Of a stretch of 64,000 nt of DNA, positions 1-22,948 are shown one piece after another; position 1 is the first letter of the stretch, and each line of letters begins with the position of its first letter. Under the pieces are notes generated by a model that worked only from the letters and a program-made list of their open reading frames with translations, made no database searches and was not told the DNA's origin. Source of the stretch: Trichoplax adhaerens (taxonomy: Eukaryota > Placozoa > Uniplacotomia > Trichoplacea > Trichoplacidae); assembly GCF_000150275.1 (NCBI RefSeq), contig NW_002060947.1, positions 4,020,335 through 4,084,334 of the forward strand, written 5' to 3'. The position numbers were made by a program, and so were the translations under genes.

Positions 1-2317
1 ATTTGCTATGCCTATGGTGAATTTGGCCTAAAAATTATTTTATTATCAGATTTTCTGAATCACATTGATTTAAATTTGTCTTTTTCCTTTTGGGGGTTTA
101 TGAGAGATCTCTGGTTGAATTCTAATCAAGAAACCAATATACAATTCTCCTTTTATAGCTTTTACCCTTAATTAGTATAATTAGTATAATAACCAACCGA
201 ACAATACTACATTCAATACTCCACGCTGAACATATCAATCAAAATTATCACTAATGAATACATTAAAGCATAACTCATTTTGTACAATATGTTCTTAGTA
301 TCGCCTTGATATTGTTATCATCGCATCTTTTCCTTACGTAAACGAGGAAAATGATATTTATGGGGGTAAGAGTCTAGACTCTTTTCCTTCAAAGGGTTTC
401 AGTAAACATGTCAATTTTTAAAACTAGACATATACACTAGTAATAGTTCATTAATGGATACTAGTAATGATTTGATGCAGTACTGTACAGTGTACATACT
501 AATACTAATACTAATATAATTCAATTTTGGATTACTCTTTTTATTATCCAGCATAATGTTAGCCACTTCTCTAAAAGTCCTTCATAATGTGTAGGCTTGC
601 TTGCCTATCCATTACCAATACTGTAACTTATATAGCGGTATCTACTATTAAACCATTTTTCTATCCGAGTAAAGCAATTTACCTTTGCTTCCAGTTGCTG
701 CACCATGACTCATGACAGTATAATTCTACCGGTAATGCAACCACAATGATTCCTCAAGATAATTAATTCCTTTATTTTAACATTACAATACTCTACTGTA
801 TAGGTTATTATGCTGCTATTATAACGTGTTTTACTGATATTATATCCGCTTATGAACGCATTGTTATTGACTTTTTTATCTATATTTTGCCACCTAAAAT
901 TTGCCTTACCGCCATTACTTTGCATATATTACACTATGATGTGCAGGATGCAAATTTTACATCATTAACTGTACAGTATAATAATAATAGCATACGTGCA
1001 TATAGAGAGATATGCGACTCTAAAAAGAAAGGTCTCTAATGTATATAACATATATAAACAATACGAAGAAAACCACCTGCATATCATTAATTATACCTTA
1101 ATTTATTCATGATAATTTAGCTCGACTATCGGTCCTCGTCTTTAAAATAACCGGAGATTATGGATTACCGCAAGACCTACATACAGTATTGTGTGTACTA
1201 TACGCTATACAGTATACTCATACATATTTTTTCTATCTTTATCTCTGTGCATTATAGACCTTGGGATCACAGGTATTACTCAACGCCATCCATTTTACAG
1301 TACATACTGATGCATACGCGAAGACAAACGAAAACTTCATCAATTAATTTCACTGTCAACATAAATCTCGTTGCAGTATACAAAGAGTTCATCATAACTT
1401 TAACGAGGTTACGGGTTATTATATTTTAATATTTGTTGCTGTCATGAGAGTTAGTATACTATAGTAAGCCTGCATAATAAAGAGGTTTACTTTCACATGC
1501 ATTGCGCTTTATACCTTAAATCAACTTCTGATATCTAGATTGAAGCAAAATCGTAATCTACGGTACTTGGCAAACTTGTAAAGCACTATCAATAGTATAG
1601 TGTTAATACTTTATAAGAAATTGTCAACATACTACTATAAGCAACTAAGGTTGCCGCGCAAGCTGAACATAATAAATTGGATAGTCTACACCTTAGAGTG
1701 GATCACATCATAAAATAGATTGGATGATCAATTTGCAAACAGAGTGGACTTAATGATGTACTACATAGAAGTAACGGATCCATCTAGGTATTCGTATGCA
1801 CGTATTGTACTGTACAGTTCTGTTTGCAGAGCATTATACCTTAGTCCTACTACAGTATATCCACAAGCACTATAGAACAAGCGATGACGTCAGATTTTGA
1901 TTACACATAACTACTCCCATAACATGAAGTTACTACTGCATGTCTGTATCGATAAACAGCTAATTCAATCCAAAGGGTAGTGCAATTACTCGTACTATAG
2001 GTTTCCTCGCTGCTAACAAAAAGTAGAAAGCTATCAGCAAAGGTGCAATCAGTTTACAGCGGGTAAGATATTCTTTTATACAGCGCATATATTACAGCGA
2101 ACTTAATATGAATATAGCGTACCATACAATAGATTCACATATCGTTTGTATTGGTAGAAATCTGATCCCAAATTTTATTTTACATTATCTTTAACAAAAA
2201 ATTTCAGTATATTACATTAATGAGGATAATATTAGAAATTTGGTAAGCACTTTCTCCCGTAAATTATTACGAAAAAGAGCACAAACAGCATTATATTGTT
2301 AATACCAAGTTTTAGCG
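1..2317. other. Gene-free AT-rich stretch downstream of the BRWD gene
   Basis: No reading frame here resembles a known protein, and short ORFs (for example 710-925 on the minus strand and 1160-1429 on the plus strand) lack family motifs or exon-like splice borders. The strip at 2174-2179 reads AATAAA on the minus strand, about 140 bases past the BRWD stop, and could be its polyadenylation signal. Isolated copies of the palindromic TACTGTACAGT word occur near 481 and 1806. Otherwise I see nothing. Confidence 0.6.
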
Positions 2318-12786
<10,469 letters not shown>

Positions 12787-12968
12787 TTTCCAAGTTTGTC
12801 TATATTACTAGTGAGATAAATTAGTCATTGCTTACCGATGAATCACTGTACACTATGTTGTACGCGACCCGCTTAAAATTGTTTGTAATGGCTTATTACG
12901 TACTTTCAACAGTTCTTTCCTTTCTTTCTTTGGCTACGGAGGGACCAGTGAATAGACTGAATACTCGT

Positions 12969-14010
12969 TTACAGTACAATACAGTATACTGTACTGTAGA
13001 GTATGGTCCAGTCTAGGATGACTGTTAATAGAACTTGTGCTGAGTACAGTACAGTACAGTCCACTCCAGTACAGTGTACAGTGTACAGTACGTATTGTAC
13101 AGTACTGTAGTGTTTGAATGTGTCCATGAGCTACAGTACAGTACAGGATCTGTTCAAGGGGGCATTTGACGACGCATGCACGTCGAGCGTTGACATACAG
13201 TACAGTACAGTACAGTACTGTACACAGTACTAGTAAATAAATCAATACTGAACTGTACTGTACAGTACTGTGCTGTACTTGACAACAAAGCAAATACTGT
13301 ACTGTACAGTACTGTACAGTATACTGTAGGCGTCCAGTACTACTGTACAGTACTGTACTGGACGCCTACAGTATGAGTACAAGGATACAACTGTACAGTA
13401 CAGTACAGTACTCCGTACAGTACACTACTGTACTGTAGAGTAGAGACTGAGAAGAATCTGAATGCAATTGTACAGTACAGTAAGTTGGGGCTGTGAGCCT
13501 GCGCACTGTACTGGGCTATTAACTTATCTTATTGTACTGTACTGTACTGGACGCCTACAGTATGAATACAAGGATACAACTGTACTGTACGGAGTACTGT
13601 ACTGTACACTACTGTAGCCTAGAGACTGAGAAGAATCTGATTGCAATTATACAGTACTTAGTACAGTACTGTACTGTACTGTAAGTTGGGGCTGTGAGCC
13701 TGCGCACTGTACTGTGCTATTAACTCATCTTATCTCACCTGTCCCAATGAAAGATTGATTGTACTGTACTGTACAGTACTGTACACTGTACACTGTACAG
13801 TACGTCATTACCATGACGTGTAAACGGACCGGCCTGGACTGTGCCGAGGGTTAACTGCCGGTACGGTCACGGACTGGCGAGACAAATACAGTACGATGAA
13901 ATACCCAATTACAATACTGTACAGTACAGTACAGTAATTACACCAGTGCTGTACTGTACTGTACAGTACTGTACAGAAGACCAGTACTGTACACTGTACA
14001 AGCTTTCACT
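12969..14010. repeat. ACAGT/ACTGT pentamer cluster with duplicated block and hairpin
   Basis: Short runs of the pentanucleotide ACAGT alternate with its reverse complement ACTGT throughout. Embedded is a direct duplication of about 190 bases: the word CTGGACGCCTACAG recurs at 13358 and 13547, GACTGAGAAGAATCTGA at about 13447 and 13626, and AAGTTGGGGCTGTGAGCCTG at about 13481 and 13682. Just before it, 13321-13340 and 13355-13374 are perfect 20-base inverted arms around a 14-base spacer. The cluster occupies the spacer between the divergent BRWD and DHDDS genes, so it sits where both promoters would be expected. Confidence 0.9.
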
Positions 14011-14236
14011 GTACGTCACGTCACGTCTATTGCAATATTACATGTGTTGCTAGTTGAGAGTCGACTCAGTTGAAGCATGCGAAAGCGTCAAAACCTTGCC
14101 TTGCAGATGGATACAGCCATGGCTTCTGCTCCTTCCAATGCGCTATAATTCATTCATTAAAGCGAAATTTTCAATTCAGAACACTGTCAGTTAAGCCTAG
14201 GTGTACACTTGCTAATTGTTAACACAGTCTATTGAG

Positions 14237-16573
14237 ATGGCACTGACTACACGTAGCGATAGAGGCAATCAAGAAAGCAATTCTGCTTGGTTCCCCGAGA
14301 GGAAAGACCCTGGCTTCATTCAAAAATTTTGCTGTAAAGTCATCAAGGCCGGTGAGATACCCAAACATGTCGCCTTTATCATGGATGGAAATAGAAGATA
14401 TGCATTGAAAATGAACTACTCGAGGATTATTGGTCATTCCATGGGATTCGATAAATTAGCAGAGGTATCTTGATTAATTCATTTTACTGTACGATACTGT
14501 ATGATAATATGAGCTGCAGGACGTGCCCCCCACTACCAGTACTACAGTACAGTACAGCAGTATCTTATTACTGCCTAGAATGTTCTTCACAGGTGACCAT
14601 AAACAAGCTGGTGTGTATTATGAAACAGTAATAGCAAAATTAATTTAGTGTTGCTTATAGAATTGTATGCAATTGAAAATAGTCTATAACATGGATGGAC
14701 TATAACTGCATATGTGCTAATAGGATACATACTATACATTAGTCAAATGAAATATCGATTGCTTTATCATAATGTCCTATCACAAAATAATGATACCCCA
14801 ACGTTGTAGACATTGGAATGGTGCTTAGATTTAGGCATCAAAGAAGTGACAGTATACGCTTTCAGCATTGAAAACTTTAAACGTTCCAAGAAGGAAGTGG
14901 AAGATTTAATGAAATTAGCCAAAGGAAAATTCGACAGATTGTTACTGGAAAGGTAATCTTGGTATTGCTACATTGATCAATAATTACAGCCAATTCCTTG
15001 CTAGGCTACTACAGCAGTTCGCTGTGTGTCAAGTCTGGACTTAGTCTATATTTGGATCTATTTTCTGATCAGAGATAAAATCGACAAGCATGGTATTTGT
15101 ATTAGAATCTTTGGCGATATTAGTTTGCTACCTCCAGATGTCCAAGTTGCTGTTGCCAACACAGTTAAAATATCTCGGCATAATAACAGGTTCTACTCAT
15201 ACATTTGCAATTTTTTTAGTAATGTACAATAGTTGAATATCAAATACAAGTATTTCTATTCAACCGAGGGCTAATTGACATTGACTGTTTATAGGGCGTT
15301 CTTAAATGTATGCTTAGCTTATACTGCCAGAAATGAGATGACAAATGCTATGAAGGAATTAGCGATAGGAGTCGAAAATCAAATGTTACGACCTAGGTTA
15401 GTCTTTAGCCGTGTCCTCGATTTGTCCTAAATTCAATTCTTATTGTTATTGTCTATTAATGATTGATTGCCTATATGTCAATTGATAGCGATATTTGCGA
15501 AGATCTTTTGGAAAAATGCATGTATACTGGCGAAGCTACCCAACCAGATCTAATCATTAGGACATCTGGAGAAGTGCGATTAAGTGATTTCTTACTGTGG
15601 CAAGTAAGGCGTAATTTTATGTTACACGACGTTTAGGTTATTATCCCAAGCATCCATTTTATCTAGTTACCAAAATGAGACTAAAATCTTGACATTTACA
15701 ACATCATATTTCTTCAATGCAAGAGTGCCTATTCATGCTTGACCTTTCTTGATGTATATTGGCCCGAATTTACGATTTGGAATTTTTTATGGTGTATTAT
15801 ACGATTTCAATTAAGTTACCAAAAGATTAAGGTAAGGAATACTTTAAATTATCTCGTAATTATCCTTTTATCTTCTTATGATGCCGCAATAGCTAAAAAG
15901 TTTCAACTTATTGAACATTGTTGATAAATAATATAATTGGTAGGACGGCAAACAATATAACAATCAAATGAAGGAACATTTACAACATGTATCAGACAAG
16001 GAGAATGCCTTAAAAGAAGCTTGTAAGTATTATCAAAGATCCATAGGTGGATGCTGATTATTGTTTCAGCAAATTATGAGAACATCTACAGTTATACTTG
16101 ATGCTGAAAAGCTAGTAGAGTGGTAGTAAATTTACCAACATATCTATCAATCTTATTAAACGTGGTTATAATTACTTTCATTGGCTATTTAACTTTAAAA
16201 TATTACGATTACATCGTTAGTTAAATCGTCATTAAAAATTTTTCTATTCCATGGTGAAAGAAACCTTTTATTAATTGATGGTTTCTTGATCTACAATTTT
16301 GTTTATTAGCCGCTAGCTGGCAGAATATTCTAAATACTTTTTTTTTTTTAATATAGTAAGCTATTTAAAATAATTACAAAATATCAAATTCCACTATTAT
16401 GACATATTATAACTACTGTAATAAATTTAGGTATGGCGGGAGAAGTAAATACGAACATGGATGATATCATCAAGCGATATAGGCAAGAACGTGAGAAGCG
16501 AGTTAATAAATTCATAAATTATTTGCACAATAAAAGATTGGAATTTGTGAATGCATTAAGCAATCTTGATTAG
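14237..16573 (+). CDS. DHDDS: Dehydrodolichyl diphosphate synthase catalytic subunit (cis-prenyltransferase)
   Basis: Adds isopentenyl units in cis to farnesyl diphosphate at the ER to build the dolichol precursor for N-glycosylation; in animals it works with the NgBR/NUS1 subunit. Eight exons: 14237-14464, 14810-14952, 15073-15189, 15295-15396, 15489-15603, 15724-15831, 15944-16022, 16431-16573. They give 344 residues (human 333). Visible motifs: [16 protein letters not shown] with catalytic Asp50, [19 protein letters not shown], and [15 protein letters not shown] at 221-235. The charged C-terminal helix is like the human one and lacks a terminal RxG motif, which in this family is supplied by the partner subunit. 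The start is the first ATG in frame. Divergent from BRWD across the repeat cluster. Confidence 0.95.
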
Positions 16574-16634
16574 TACAATAATTGTTATAAAGAGTTTATA
16601 AGCAGAATATGAATTATCTTGTATATTGTACAAA

Positions 16635-16640
16635 AATAAA
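16635..16640 (+). terminator. Polyadenylation signal candidate for DHDDS
   Basis: A canonical AATAAA lies 62 bases after the DHDDS stop codon in AT-rich sequence, a normal distance for a short animal 3' UTR. Cleavage position is not visible. Confidence 0.5.
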
Positions 16641-16718
16641 AGTTAATCATCTGATGATGAATATTACTATCGATCAATTTATAAGCGCTACTGTAATTTT
16701 TAATAGTAAGCTGTCAAG

Positions 16719-16994
16719 TTGCTATATCTGCAATATGAATCATTTACTGTCTTAGAGTCTTCTTTTGGTGTTAGAATACTTGCAGAAACTTTACGAAAGA
16801 TATCCAATGAAATTATTGAACCCCTTGATAGGTTACTAAAAGGTATCCCCATTCCGGCTACCTCAAAGTCATTGTTTTATAACATAGTCAAAATTTTTGT
16901 CAATTCCCTATATATTTTATACTATGACTTGTTATGCGCTCCTTGCATTGTTAGCTTACTTTACTTGAGATTGTCGATGTGTAAAAAATTTTGA
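16719..16994 (+). other. Unrecognised 91-codon open frame, possibly a gene remnant
   Basis: An open frame just after the DHDDS poly(A) signal has balanced composition and amphipathic stretches, e.g. ISNEIIEPLDRLLKGIPIP followed by a hydrophobic C-terminal half rich in Leu, Ile and Tyr. It looks more protein-like than its AT-rich surroundings, but its first codon is TTG, no ATG opens it upstream, and I see no flanking exons. I do not recognise the family. It could be an exon of an unseen gene, a decayed copy, or chance. Only about 145 bases separate it from the DHDDS stop. Confidence 0.2.
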
Positions 16995-18136
16995 GAAATA
17001 AAGCAATCCGCTTGAAGGTGCACGTGTATTGCAATTATTGGAACTTGAATCCAGAATTATCGTAATAAAATGTAATTCAGAGATGATAATTTCATGATAA
17101 TTCTTATGGTAGGCAACAATAATTCGGACAATACCGCTCTTATCAGTACTTTTATTGCAAACTTACTTAAGTTGTAATTTGGCTAGCTAAAACGAGTACG
17201 ATGGCCAAAGGTAGAAGCAAATCTACAGAATTCCATCAGCTACTTACTCTTTTTTATTTCAATTTCCTTGTTGGTACTGTAGTACTATATAACGGTAGAG
17301 CTTATAAATTAATTTAATTTTATTGATAACTTGACGCAACTGCCAATTTCAGTGGCATTGTTATGGTCCATGCCCGAAATACTTATAAGTTATGTATTTA
17401 TTGTAAAAGAGTACTCCCGCAAGGAGCAAAATGAGAGGCTTTTTTGTCTCAATATCTACTTAGAGAATTAAGTCATCTAAAAGCAAGTCGAAACGACATA
17501 GTTTAAGTAGAGAATAATAGATTTCATGAATACCATTATATATTAATTAATTTTTAATGTTCTATTTGCAATGATGAAATCAAACTAGTGAGATTACATT
17601 TAAATCAGGGCTAACAGGTGTAAATATATATCAACCACCATCTACAGTATTTTATTCGAGATTTATTTATCTATTTAATCTACGTTCCCAATAAGGAAAT
17701 TAACTTCTGATAGATAGGAACAGTTTAAAACTAAGGCTCATTTAATCCCGTAGCAGTAATCAATTAAACTCTTTAATAAAGTCGCTCCATACTTGGTAAA
17801 TGGAAGTCTTTCCAATGAATTATGAGGTTAACTAGTTATGGAACTAAGTTTATGATATTTATAATACATGGTTAATATCACTGTATTTAAAGGTAAAGTA
17901 TCATCTTTTTAGAATGCTTTTGTATATGTATAATAATATCAAGCGGCCTTGATTGCTCTTCAGAGCGTATGAAAAGAATATAATCATAATTTAGCACCTC
18001 GACCAAGAGTGATATTAAAGTCATAAATTACTGTCCGTTTCAGATTCATGTATATAAGTGTAAAATAGAATAAATCTATACAATGAAATATAAGACAGCA
18101 GAAGCTAATATTTTAGAGAGTTTACAAATGATTCTA

Positions 18137-21100
18137 CTAAGTAGAACCTCCTTCTAGCTCTAGCATATCTTCTATTTCTTCCTCAAGAACTAAATGATCT
18201 TCGTTCATTTCATTGACCACTTCATATTCCTTTATATAATAAATTAGCATAAGTTAACGACTAAAACTGCCATCTCTACTTCTATAAAATGTAGAAAAGT
18301 GTAAGTCACCTCCAGCTCTTTCTGTAATTCTATTTCCCAATCTTGTAGTTTTTCTGCTTCACTAGTAGTTACTTTTTCCTTAGATTCAACCTCGGTAACG
18401 TTTTTCGTATCTGTACTGTTATTTTCGTTCGTATCATTAGTTTCATTTGTCTCTTTCTTTAGTATTCCTAACTGGTGCATTTCATCTGCTAAATCTGCAT
18501 GACTTAATTCCGCTAGACGTAGTATTATACAATTACAATATCAAACAGCAAGGTAAGTTACAAAGCAAAGAAGTAGTTACAGAGTTAAACTGGAAATGGT
18601 GCTGTATTATCTCACTTTGAAAATTCATACCATTTGTATAAGCTTCACTAACAAATTCGTTAGTTAATAAGGACTGATCTTGTAATGATGTATCTTGATT
18701 CTCAGTTTCGCTGTTTTGAATCTACAAAAATGCATATTTTAATACTGGTAGCTCAAGAGTGAAGCTTAATAAGATCTAATCATGGATAGATTCTCACCGA
18801 GTCATTATTTTCCACCTTGGTATTCGGAGTTGTCGCAGTATCGCGAGGAGAATCCCGTACACTGTCAACTAAGATACGAACAAATTTAAGTTTATACTCA
18901 TATAACGGTATTGGTTGTATCCGACTAGCAGGATTTTAGCAAAGCTATCAAATTATGCCAAATTAAGTATTCACTAACCATCACTAGCACTTTCGGACAA
19001 AGATGATTGCTTGTTAGTACTTTCAGGTGTTCCAGTTGTGTTCGCTAGTAATTTTGTAAATAATGGAGAATTTAGCATGCAATCATGTATTTTTGTGTTA
19101 TGATGCCATCACATGAAAGCGTGTTAGACAAGTTAGGATGAATGTGTCAGAGGTTTTTTTATAAGAATAGATAATAGTGAGCACTGCAAAAGAAATAGTC
19201 CCTGCTGATAGAAATACGCTTGATTGCAATAGTAACGCAATAGTTACGCTGATGTTATTAAATCGATTTATACCTTCAGCCATAGAGCTCAGTTGTATAG
19301 ATTGTTTTATAAGAGAAACTCGATAAAAGTAGTTACGCCAAAATTCTTCCTCTTTAACGCTTCAATTTGTGCATTAGAAATAGAACTAAATTAAGTAAAG
19401 GTCATTTCCTAATTTATTATAGTAGTGTGTAAGACAGCTTACAGTTTAGGTACTAGCTCAAAACGCATATTCATGAGATTTCCATCTTCTTCTAATGTCA
19501 CCATTGCTACAGGATAGTAGATAGCAGCATCAAAGCGAAACTCAGCTCCAGATGGAGGGCTTCTCAAGAAATTTCTTCTGTCCTAGATTATTGCAGTATT
19601 TGTCCCAATTTTAAATATCGTTTATTACAGAACGGCGTTATTCAATGCAACAAGAAGATGCAATAAAAAATCTTTTGCAAGCATTGTGCTGTTCACTTTA
19701 AGAAAATCCGAGCACATTTTGGCGCAAATATGATGACGTTACTATCATTCAATTACCTTTGACAATGCTAAGATTCTAGTTTTCATAGCCTCTTCTTCAT
19801 TATAGCCTACCCACGGAGGTACGGCCGCTTCACCTACCAGTTAGTAGCATGTTAGTAATTTATCAGGGTAAGGTAAGCAAGATTGGAATAAAGTTGAGTA
19901 TATCTACTATGTATCCTCTGTACTTTACACACCAATTCGATTTGCTTGTTTACTCTCGATAAATTGTTTTTGTTCTCGCATGAAAGATCCAATGACCGTC
20001 TTGTTTTAAAAATTGTAATACAATTTATTGTTAGGTAGTGTGTATTGATTAATTTGTACACCTACTTTATCAAATTTCGATAACTATGACCCTAAGCTAT
20101 CTACTTTGATACTGTATAAGTCTGTGTTATTGTAGAAGCATCTTTACAATAAGGTTCAGTATTTTAGATGATAATGAGATAATAAAATTTGTAAGAATAC
20201 TGCAATATGTTGCAGTTCAGATAATTCTAATTTGAAGAAAGCGTGTGTATGGCTGGCTTATTAAGTGCACATAATTGTAAAACGTTAGTGGTTGCATGTA
20301 AATTAAATAGCGGTAATCATAAATCGTTCGTAGTCTACGCATTAACATATAGAAATTATCAATTTGAAATCGTGTCGTACAAACTGAATGCTTTCTTTTT
20401 AAGCACTTTACACTATCTCAACTTTAATTATTGGCACAATAAATAATAATAATAATAATGAATTTGCTATTACGGTAACTTGGGGATGGCATTATGCACA
20501 GTTGCTATATATGCTTCTTACCTTCTCTTCCACTGTATCCTTTAGTTTAGAGGCAACCGTAACTGTTCTACTTGCAACATCGCTTGTGACATTTTTAACA
20601 TTGGCGATAAAAGCTAGTAAGGAAAATATTGATAGTTAACAGTCACGTACAGTACCGTATAGTGAATAATAAATAGACATTTGAGGTCTGGACTATTGCT
20701 TGGAAGCAGATGTAGGTAAATATCAGCAAGCTGTTCAATCGTGATTTTAGATTGAATACATTGAGTGATATCTCAATCGGGTGCTCTCAATATCGCTGTA
20801 GTAAGTGTAACAAGTCCGATTAGAATAGCTACCTTGGCGTTACACCACAGTATATCGGAGAGATGATGTATTTCTACTACAATACTGTATGAAAAAGTCA
20901 TCTTTGCAGTGGCAATCCTATAGTGGAATAATTTCGAAACTATCCAACACTAGAAAATTACGTACAGTACTGTATAGTATATCCCATAATCACTGGATCG
21001 ATTACTTGATTGCATTTCCACAAGACAGAGTAAAAGATGTATTGTATCTACCATCTTGTTAACGTCTCTGCTGGTGTTGTTTAGCCGCTACTCATCACTC

Positions 21101-21911
21101 TTACGTAAATCGCCATTATGATGATATTGATGAGCGACACCTTAACTGTCGATCCCTACATCAAGTTAATGAGATTACTCAAGCGTGAACAAGGAGATTA
21201 TGAATGGGTAAAGGGAAAAACGTAACGTAAGATATATTTTGGAATAAATGTTATCATCTTTTTGCTCTAGCTAAAGAGAATAGTCGACGCATCCCTTATA
21301 ATTAATTATTCAATACGGCAAGACGATCAGTCGGATATAGTGGACACTGGACAGTACAGGATATCGTAGAATTGGTACAAGTACGGATAGTGGTTCCTGC
21401 AGGATGTTGTGACCTTTACTGAAAGTTTCCTATATCGTAATTATAAGAAACTAATATCGCCTACGATAGAAAGAATAACTACTACAGTGCGTAATACTTT
21501 CTATATCGCTAGTAAATTATGTTCCTAATTCATTCAATAATATCCTAGTGTAGAGTAGTGTAGTTACGGTGGAGTAGAAAGTAGATTCAGTAATGCTACG
21601 TGTACTGTGGGTTATTTTGCAATTGAAGTACTTGTAGACACCACAGTCAAGACTGATCTTTTTTCGCTACTATAAGAAGATGAAAATAGGTACTTACATC
21701 CCCAATTGAAAGGAGTTGAAGGATTTTTATCGGTTGTATCTTTGTCATCATCATTGGTAATTTGGTCATTTTGATGGTCATCTTGATTATGATCAGGTTG
21801 TTTCTCGTCTTTGCTGGTTGATTCTACATCCTTGTCGCTTTGATGGTCGGTATTTGTATCTTGGTTTGCTTCGTCTGACTGAGAATAAAACCAATTCTTC
21901 AAGTTTAACAT
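18137..21911 (-). CDS. SYAP1: Synapse-associated protein 1 homologue (BSD domain)
   Basis: Human SYAP1 is a cytoplasmic/Golgi-associated BSD protein linked to mTORC2-dependent AKT phosphorylation; biochemical activity is poorly defined. Eleven exons: 21698-21911, 20522-20613, 19933-19999, 19757-19833, 19443-19582, 19274-19359, 18979-19044, 18798-18868, 18631-18721, 18310-18512, 18137-18229, giving 399 residues (human 352). Matches in order: [10 protein letters not shown] start, a helical stretch with [33 protein letters not shown], the BSD domain at about 151-226 with [13 protein letters not shown] and [18 protein letters not shown], then a low-complexity Thr/Asn/Ser linker and the acidic tail [12 protein letters not shown]...EYEVVNE. 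Acidic Asp/Asn-rich residues fill 15-65. A short exon between 20522 and 19999 may be missing, since about nine family residues are absent there. Confidence 0.92.
20614..21697 (-). other. Intron 1 of SYAP1, 1.08 kb
   Basis: Separates the start exon from the rest of SYAP1. AT-rich, with a few isolated ACAGTAC words (about 20650, 20963, 21350) but no repeat cluster and no exon candidates that I recognise. Confidence 0.55.
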
Positions 21912-22062
21912 TGAGTGATGCTTTAATTTACATGGAATAAGAAGTAAGACTATCCTAATTTCAATCACTTTCTCCAAGTAGTTACTGGATATTGTTGACA
22001 AAAAAAAAATGCAATTGAGCAAACCCACAATCGAGATCGACTCCTCACCATCAAGATGTGTA

Positions 22063-22948
22063 AGTACTGTACAGTACAGTACTGTAGTACGAGTGACGAA
22101 CTGTACACTGTACACTGTACAGTACAGTACTGAATCTTTTTTCTTTCTTTTGGGAATGTCTCTCTGTCTGCTCTGTCCATACCTCAATCGGATACGGTGT
22201 ACTGTACTGTACTACTTCTTTTTTCCTTTCTTTTGGGAATGTCTCTCTGTCTGCTCTGTCCACACCTTAATAGGATACAGTGTACTGTACTGTACAGTGT
22301 ACAGTACTGCATCTTTTTTTCTTTCTTTTGGGAATGTCTCTCTGTCTGTTCTATCCATACCTCAATAGGATACAGTGTACACTGTACAGTACACTTGTCC
22401 AACTGAACTGTACAGTACTGTACTGTACAGTACTGTACTGCATCTTTTTTTCTTTCTTTTGGGAATGTCTCTCTGTCTGTTCTATCCATACCTCAATAGG
22501 ATACAGTGTACAGTACGCTTGTCCAACTGAACTGTACACTGTACTGTACATTCACTACTGCATCTTTTTTTCTTTCGTTTGGGAATGTCTCTCTGTCTGC
22601 TCTGTCCATACCTCAATAGGATACAGTATACTGTACTGTACAGTACAGTGTACAGTACTGCATCTTTTTTCCTTTCTTTTCGGAAGATCCTCCTGTCTGC
22701 TCTGTCCGTACCTCAATAGGATACAGTGTACAGTGTACAGTACAATACACTTGTCCAGCTGTACTGTACACTGTACACTGTACAGTACTGCATCTTTTTT
22801 CTTTCTTTTCGGGATGTCTCTCTGTCTGTCTTGCACATACCTCAATAGGATAGAGTGTACAGTGCACTCTTTACAGTGCACAGTGCACAGTCAATCTGCT
22901 TCAGTACCGATCAAACGACTTTTACATACTGTACAACTGTACTGTATA
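22063..22948. repeat. Seven-copy minisatellite inside an ACAGT pentamer cluster
   Basis: A unit containing a pyrimidine run, GGGAATGTCTCTCTGTCTG and then CTCTGTCCATACCTCAATAGG recurs seven times, with the GGGAATG core or its variant starting near 22152, 22235, 22330, 22461, 22581, 22681 and 22811. Copies are separated by variable runs of ACAGT/ACTGT pentamers, so the period varies from about 80 to 130 bases. The last two copies are the most diverged. The array lies between the divergent SYAP1 and helicase genes. Long open frames through it on both strands are a by-product of the repeat, not genes. Confidence 0.9.

Larger units (their letters stand above)
16574..18136. other. Tail-to-tail spacer between DHDDS and SYAP1
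   Basis: Both flanking genes end here, so this should hold two 3' UTRs. Apart from the AATAAA after DHDDS and the ORF at 16719-16994 (listed separately), I see AT-rich sequence without exon signatures and without the pentamer clusters seen in the divergent spacers. Confidence 0.5.

Noticed and set aside
12934-14053. Open frames rich in Tyr-Cys-Thr-Val-Gln in the first pentamer cluster
   Set aside because: They are simply ACAGT/ACTGT read in frame; similar frames appear on both strands and in all three clusters.
14219-14437. Minus-strand open frame opposite DHDDS exon 1
   Set aside because: Shadow of a well-supported coding exon on the other strand.
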